45,520 nucleotides of DNA from Nostoc sp. RI_552 (GTDB taxonomy: Bacteria; Cyanobacteriota; Cyanobacteriia; Cyanobacteriales; Nostocaceae), in the NCBI GenBank assembly GCA_016124525.1, contig WGNO01000012.1, positions 1 through 45,520 on the forward strand. Reading direction: 5' to 3'. Below the pieces are notes generated by a model. The model was not told where the DNA came from, did not search any database, and worked only from the letters and a program-made list of their open reading frames with translations. This document shows positions 43,236 to 45,520 of the stretch, piece after piece. Each line of letters opens with the position of its first letter. Position 1 is the first letter of the stretch. The translations under genes were made by a program, and so were the position numbers.

Positions 43236-43484
43236 TCACTAGATGTTAGAGAGTGGACTTGCCCTCACTGTGGTACTTACCATGATTGCACAAAGCCCAG
43301 TGCCGGAGGTAATGGCGAGGGCAATGCAGCCCAAAACATCAGAACAGAGGGAATCAGGATGCTCAAGGCGGATGGTTCAGCCGTCTCTGCTCTAGGAGGG
43401 GAGGTAAGACCAAAGATGGGGCGAAAGTCTCATTGGCGGTACTGGCCTGTGAGTACGGAAGCTCCAACTATAGCGTCAGCTTAG
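43236..43484 (+). pseudogene. tnpB relic (3' end) upstream of leuA
   Basis: The frame ending at 43484 reads SLDVREWTCPHCGTYHDCTK, then GEGNAAQNIRTEGIRMLKAD, and the characteristic C-terminus SAVSALGGEVRPKMGRK ... PVSTEAPTIASA of an IS200/IS605-type TnpB. A segment of about nine residues (KPSAGGNGE) sits where the RuvC-III DRD aspartate is expected, destroying that site. The frame opens at 43047, but residues before SLDVREW show no TnpB similarity, so the N-terminal ~350 residues are missing. Confidence 0.8.
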
Positions 43485-43489
43485 TTGGA
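43463..43489 (+). mobile_element. IS200/IS605-type right-end hairpin at the tnpB stop
   Basis: TCCAACTA (43463-43470) and TAGTTGGA (43482-43489) form a perfect 8-bp stem with an 11-base loop, and the tnpB stop codon TAG (43482-43484) lies in the right arm. This is the expected position of a right-end structure and of the 3' part of a TnpB guide RNA scaffold. leuA starts 41 bases downstream. Confidence 0.6.
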
Positions 43490-43529
43490 ACAGTTCACGC
43501 AAACAGTAACAACTAAACAAGGAGGAAAC

Positions 43530-45134
43530 ATGACCAGGAAACCAGAGAGAATTATCATTTTTGATACGACCCTGAGAGATGGGGAACAATGTCCCGGAGC
43601 GACTCTAAATATAGACGAAAAGCTGGCCATCGCCAAGCAACTATCCCGGTTAGGCGTAGATGTGATTGAGGCAGGTTTTGCCTTTGCCAGTCCGGGAGAC
43701 TTTCAAGCGGTGAAGAAAATTGCCGAAATAGTAGGGACAGAAGATGGCCCGGTAATTTGTAGTTTAGCTAGAGCCATTAAAGCAGACATTGAAGCCGCAG
43801 CCGAAGCATTAAAACCAGCAGTTCACGGCAGGATTCACACATTTATTTCTACTTCAGATATTCATTTAGAATATCAGCTGCGGAAGTCACGAGCGGAAGT
43901 ATTAGCGATCGCCGAAGAAATGGTAGCCTATGGCAAGTCCTTCATGGCAGATGTGGAATTTTCGCCAATGGACGCAGCACGTTCTGACCCGGAATTTCTG
44001 TACCAGGTGTTGGAGCGAACAATCGCCGCCGGGGCAACTACAATTAATATTCCTGACACTGTAGGTTACTTGACCCCCTGTGAATTTGGAGCCATGATTA
44101 AGGGCATTAAAGATAATGTCCCCAATATTGACCAGGCAATTATTTCTGTACACGGACATAACGATTTAGGTTTGGCAGTTGCTAACTTCCTAGAAGCCGT
44201 AAAAAATGGTGCAACGCAACTAGAATGTACCATTAACGGCATTGGTGAACGAGCCGGAAATGCATCATTAGAAGAACTAGTCATGGCATTGCATGTTCGG
44301 CGTCAATATTTCAATCCCTTTTTAGGAAGACCAGTGGATTCTGAGGAGCCACTCACCAATATTGACACTCGTCAAATTTATAAAACCTCCCGTCTAGTTT
44401 CCAATTTGACGGGAATGATCGTACAACCAAACAAAGCCATAGTAGGGGCAAACGCTTTTGCTCATGAGTCTGGTATTCACCAAGATGGAGTGTTAAAAAA
44501 CAAGCTCACCTACGAAATCATGGATGCTCAATTGATTGGTTTAACAGACAATCAAATAGTCTTGGGCAAACATTCCGGCAGAAATGCTTTTCGTACCCGT
44601 TTGACCGAATTGGGCTTTGAACTGTCAGAAACAGAGCTAAATAAAGCATTCGTCAGGTTTAAAGAAGTAGCTGACAAAAAGAAAGAAATTTCTGATTGGG
44701 ATTTAGAAGCTATTGTTAACGATGAAATTCAACAAGCTCCCGATTTGTTCCGAGTAGAGTTAGTGCAAGTTACCTGCGGTAGTAATGCTCGTCCCACCGC
44801 TACAGTCACCCTCCGCACCCCCGCAGGTGAAGAATTGAGTGATGCAGCCATTGGTACTGGGCCAGTAGACGCAGTTTATAAAGCAATTAACCGTGTAGTC
44901 AATGTACCTAACCAGTTGATTGAATTCTCTGTGCAGTCGGTCACAGCCGGAATTGATGCTATAGGGGAAGTAACCATTCGTCTCCGACATGACTCTAGAG
45001 TTTTTTCTGGTCATGCAGCAAACACGGATATCATCGTTGCTTCCGCCCAAGCTTATATTAATGCACTGAATCGGCTTTATGCCTCCTTGCAAAGCCAAGA
45101 GAAGGAAGAGGAAGTAACGGCACAGAAAATTTAA
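43530..45134 (+). CDS. leuA: 2-isopropylmalate synthase
   Basis: LeuA condenses acetyl-CoA with 2-oxoisovalerate, the committed step of leucine synthesis, and is feedback-inhibited by leucine. The 534-residue protein has the DRE-TIM barrel start [18 protein letters not shown] near 7-24, the metal-site [21 protein letters not shown] near 208-228, and [19 protein letters not shown] near 235-253. The C-terminal LeuA regulatory domain spans about 400-520. I choose ATG 43530 behind AAGGAGG; the frame is open from TTG 43485, but those extra residues derive from IS sequence. The gene is preceded by a tnpB relic and followed by an IS-end-like repeat. Confidence 0.96.
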   Translation: MTRKPERIIIFDTTLRDGEQCPGATLNIDEKLAIAKQLSRLGVDVIEAGFAFASPGDFQAVKKIAEIVGTEDGPVICSLARAIKADIEAAAEALKPAVHGRIHTFISTSDIHLEYQLRKSRAEVLAIAEEMVAYGKSFMADVEFSPMDAARSDPEFLYQVLERTIAAGATTINIPDTVGYLTPCEFGAMIKGIKDNVPNIDQAIISVHGHNDLGLAVANFLEAVKNGATQLECTINGIGERAGNASLEELVMALHVRRQYFNPFLGRPVDSEEPLTNIDTRQIYKTSRLVSNLTGMIVQPNKAIVGANAFAHESGIHQDGVLKNKLTYEIMDAQLIGLTDNQIVLGKHSGRNAFRTRLTELGFELSETELNKAFVRFKEVADKKKEISDWDLEAIVNDEIQQAPDLFRVELVQVTCGSNARPTATVTLRTPAGEELSDAAIGTGPVDAVYKAINRVVNVPNQLIEFSVQSVTAGIDAIGEVTIRLRHDSRVFSGHAANTDIIVASAQAYINALNRLYASLQSQEKEEEVTAQKI

Positions 45135-45138
45135 TAAA

Positions 45139-45240
45139 GTCGTCATAAGTCCCCACCCATACCAATGTTATGTGGGGATTTGACACTCTCCGGGCTAAAG
45201 CCACCGAGATTCCACACTCTTCCTCGGAATTTGCTTTAGC
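45139..45240 (+). repeat. IS-end-like repeat, copy B, with nested hairpin
   Basis: Five bases after the leuA stop, CATAAGTCCCCACCCATACC begins a copy of the element at 42937; CCCCAC (45151-45156) and GTGGGG (45172-45177) can pair. Next comes a nested structure: GCTAAAGC (45194-45201) pairs perfectly with GCTTTAGC (45233-45240), and inside it CCGAG (45204-45208) pairs with CTCGG (45223-45227). This resembles the subterminal palindromes of IS200/IS605 elements. It may also end the leuA transcript. No tnpB remains beside it. Confidence 0.6.
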
Positions 45241-45356
45241 AGGTTTTCACCAACTAAAGTATTGATTCACAAGTGTTGAATGTTAAGAAAGAGGTGATAA
45301 AAATAGCCCAAAACATGGTAAATTCTGGGCGAAGTATTAAAATGTAATAATTGATA

Positions 45357-45520
45357 GTGATTATAAATTCATTTCCCAAAATTGTCAAAGACATCCTTAG
45401 ACCGTTGCCAAAAAATGATTATCCAGTTTTGAACAGCCGTCTTTATGTTGAGTGTTGGTTGGCTTATGCCTTGGATAATAGTTTAACAAGTATGCGGGAC
45501 TTATTTACAAGATTAAACAA
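45357..45520 (+). CDS. IS4-like transposase, N-terminal part (cut by window edge)
   Basis: A frame open to the right edge gives about 54 residues from GTG 45357: FPKIVKDILRPLPKNDYPVL, then LYVECWLAYALDNSLTSMRDLFTRLN. The DYPVL--R--V--WL-YALD-SL-SMRDLF-RLN pattern resembles the N-terminus of IS4-family DDE transposases common in filamentous cyanobacteria (from memory). A TTG at 45351 is an alternative start. An imperfect inverted repeat AGCCCA...TGGGCG (45304-45331) lies upstream and could be part of a terminal repeat. Whether the gene is intact cannot be told here. Confidence 0.5.
   Translation, partial: MIINSFPKIVKDILRPLPKNDYPVLNSRLYVECWLAYALDNSLTSMRDLFTRLN

Overview
The window is a piece of a cyanobacterial chromosome, most likely from the Nostocales. 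Photosystem II psbA (D1, cut by the left edge) and psbV (cytochrome c-550), plastocyanin petE, a ferrochelatase with a C-terminal chlorophyll-binding-like tail and an SDR/CIA30 fusion protein are all oxygenic-phototroph genes. At least 15 HIP1 octamers (GCGATCGC) are visible, and several intergenic spacers carry the short heptanucleotide tandem repeats common in filamentous heterocyst formers. Coding density is low: long spacers hold broken genes and at least six 5'-truncated TnpB (IS200/IS605 and IS607) relics, with no intact transposase. This fits an eroding genome, as known in symbiotic 'Nostoc azollae'; that link is inference.

Layout. 0-7 kb: psbA start (-), HIT protein (-) with a decayed copy of its 5' end, comM, a BrkB-type membrane protein and purB (+), a secreted-type small protein lacking a normal start (-), hemH (-), a tnpB relic. 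7-12.5 kb: alpha/beta-hydrolase-fold protein (-), HugZ-like flavin protein (-), SDR/CIA30 protein (+), coiled-coil exported protein (+), petE and psbV (-). 12.9-18.4 kb: a sugar ABC importer (two permeases, one binding protein, all -) split by pyrC and a tnpB relic. 18.6-25.2 kb: MFS transporter (+), accD, a hypothetical gene, leuB, aldo/keto reductase (-). 25.8-32 kb: small conserved protein (+), gamma-glutamyltransferase and an osmoprotectant-type ABC ATPase (-), then alpha/beta hydrolase, four-helix protein, JAMM/M67 peptidase and MoeB-rhodanese (+). 32-38 kb: SLATT/DUF4231-like membrane protein, LivF-type ATPase, small Fe-S ferredoxin, hisZ with a truncated upstream partner, inositol monophosphatase family protein, nuclease lipoprotein, 2Fe-2S ferredoxin (all -), tRNA-Ser(GGA) (+). 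38-45.5 kb: an orphan sugar permease, glutathione reductase, a decayed stretch, a NYN/LabA-like protein, leuA framed by IS-derived hairpins, and the start of an IS4-like transposase at the right edge.

Functional links: the JAMM peptidase next to a MoeB-type E1 suggests handling of a ubiquitin-like sulfur carrier. leuA and leuB both act in leucine synthesis but lie 20 kb apart. The sugar importer has no ATPase gene in the window and would need a shared one. The most notable non-gene signals are the 3'-only TnpB relics (possible stand-alone guide-RNA loci), an inverted pair of internally deleted IS607 derivatives around 23.9 and 26.1 kb, and the mobile-element right end that forms the leader of leuA.
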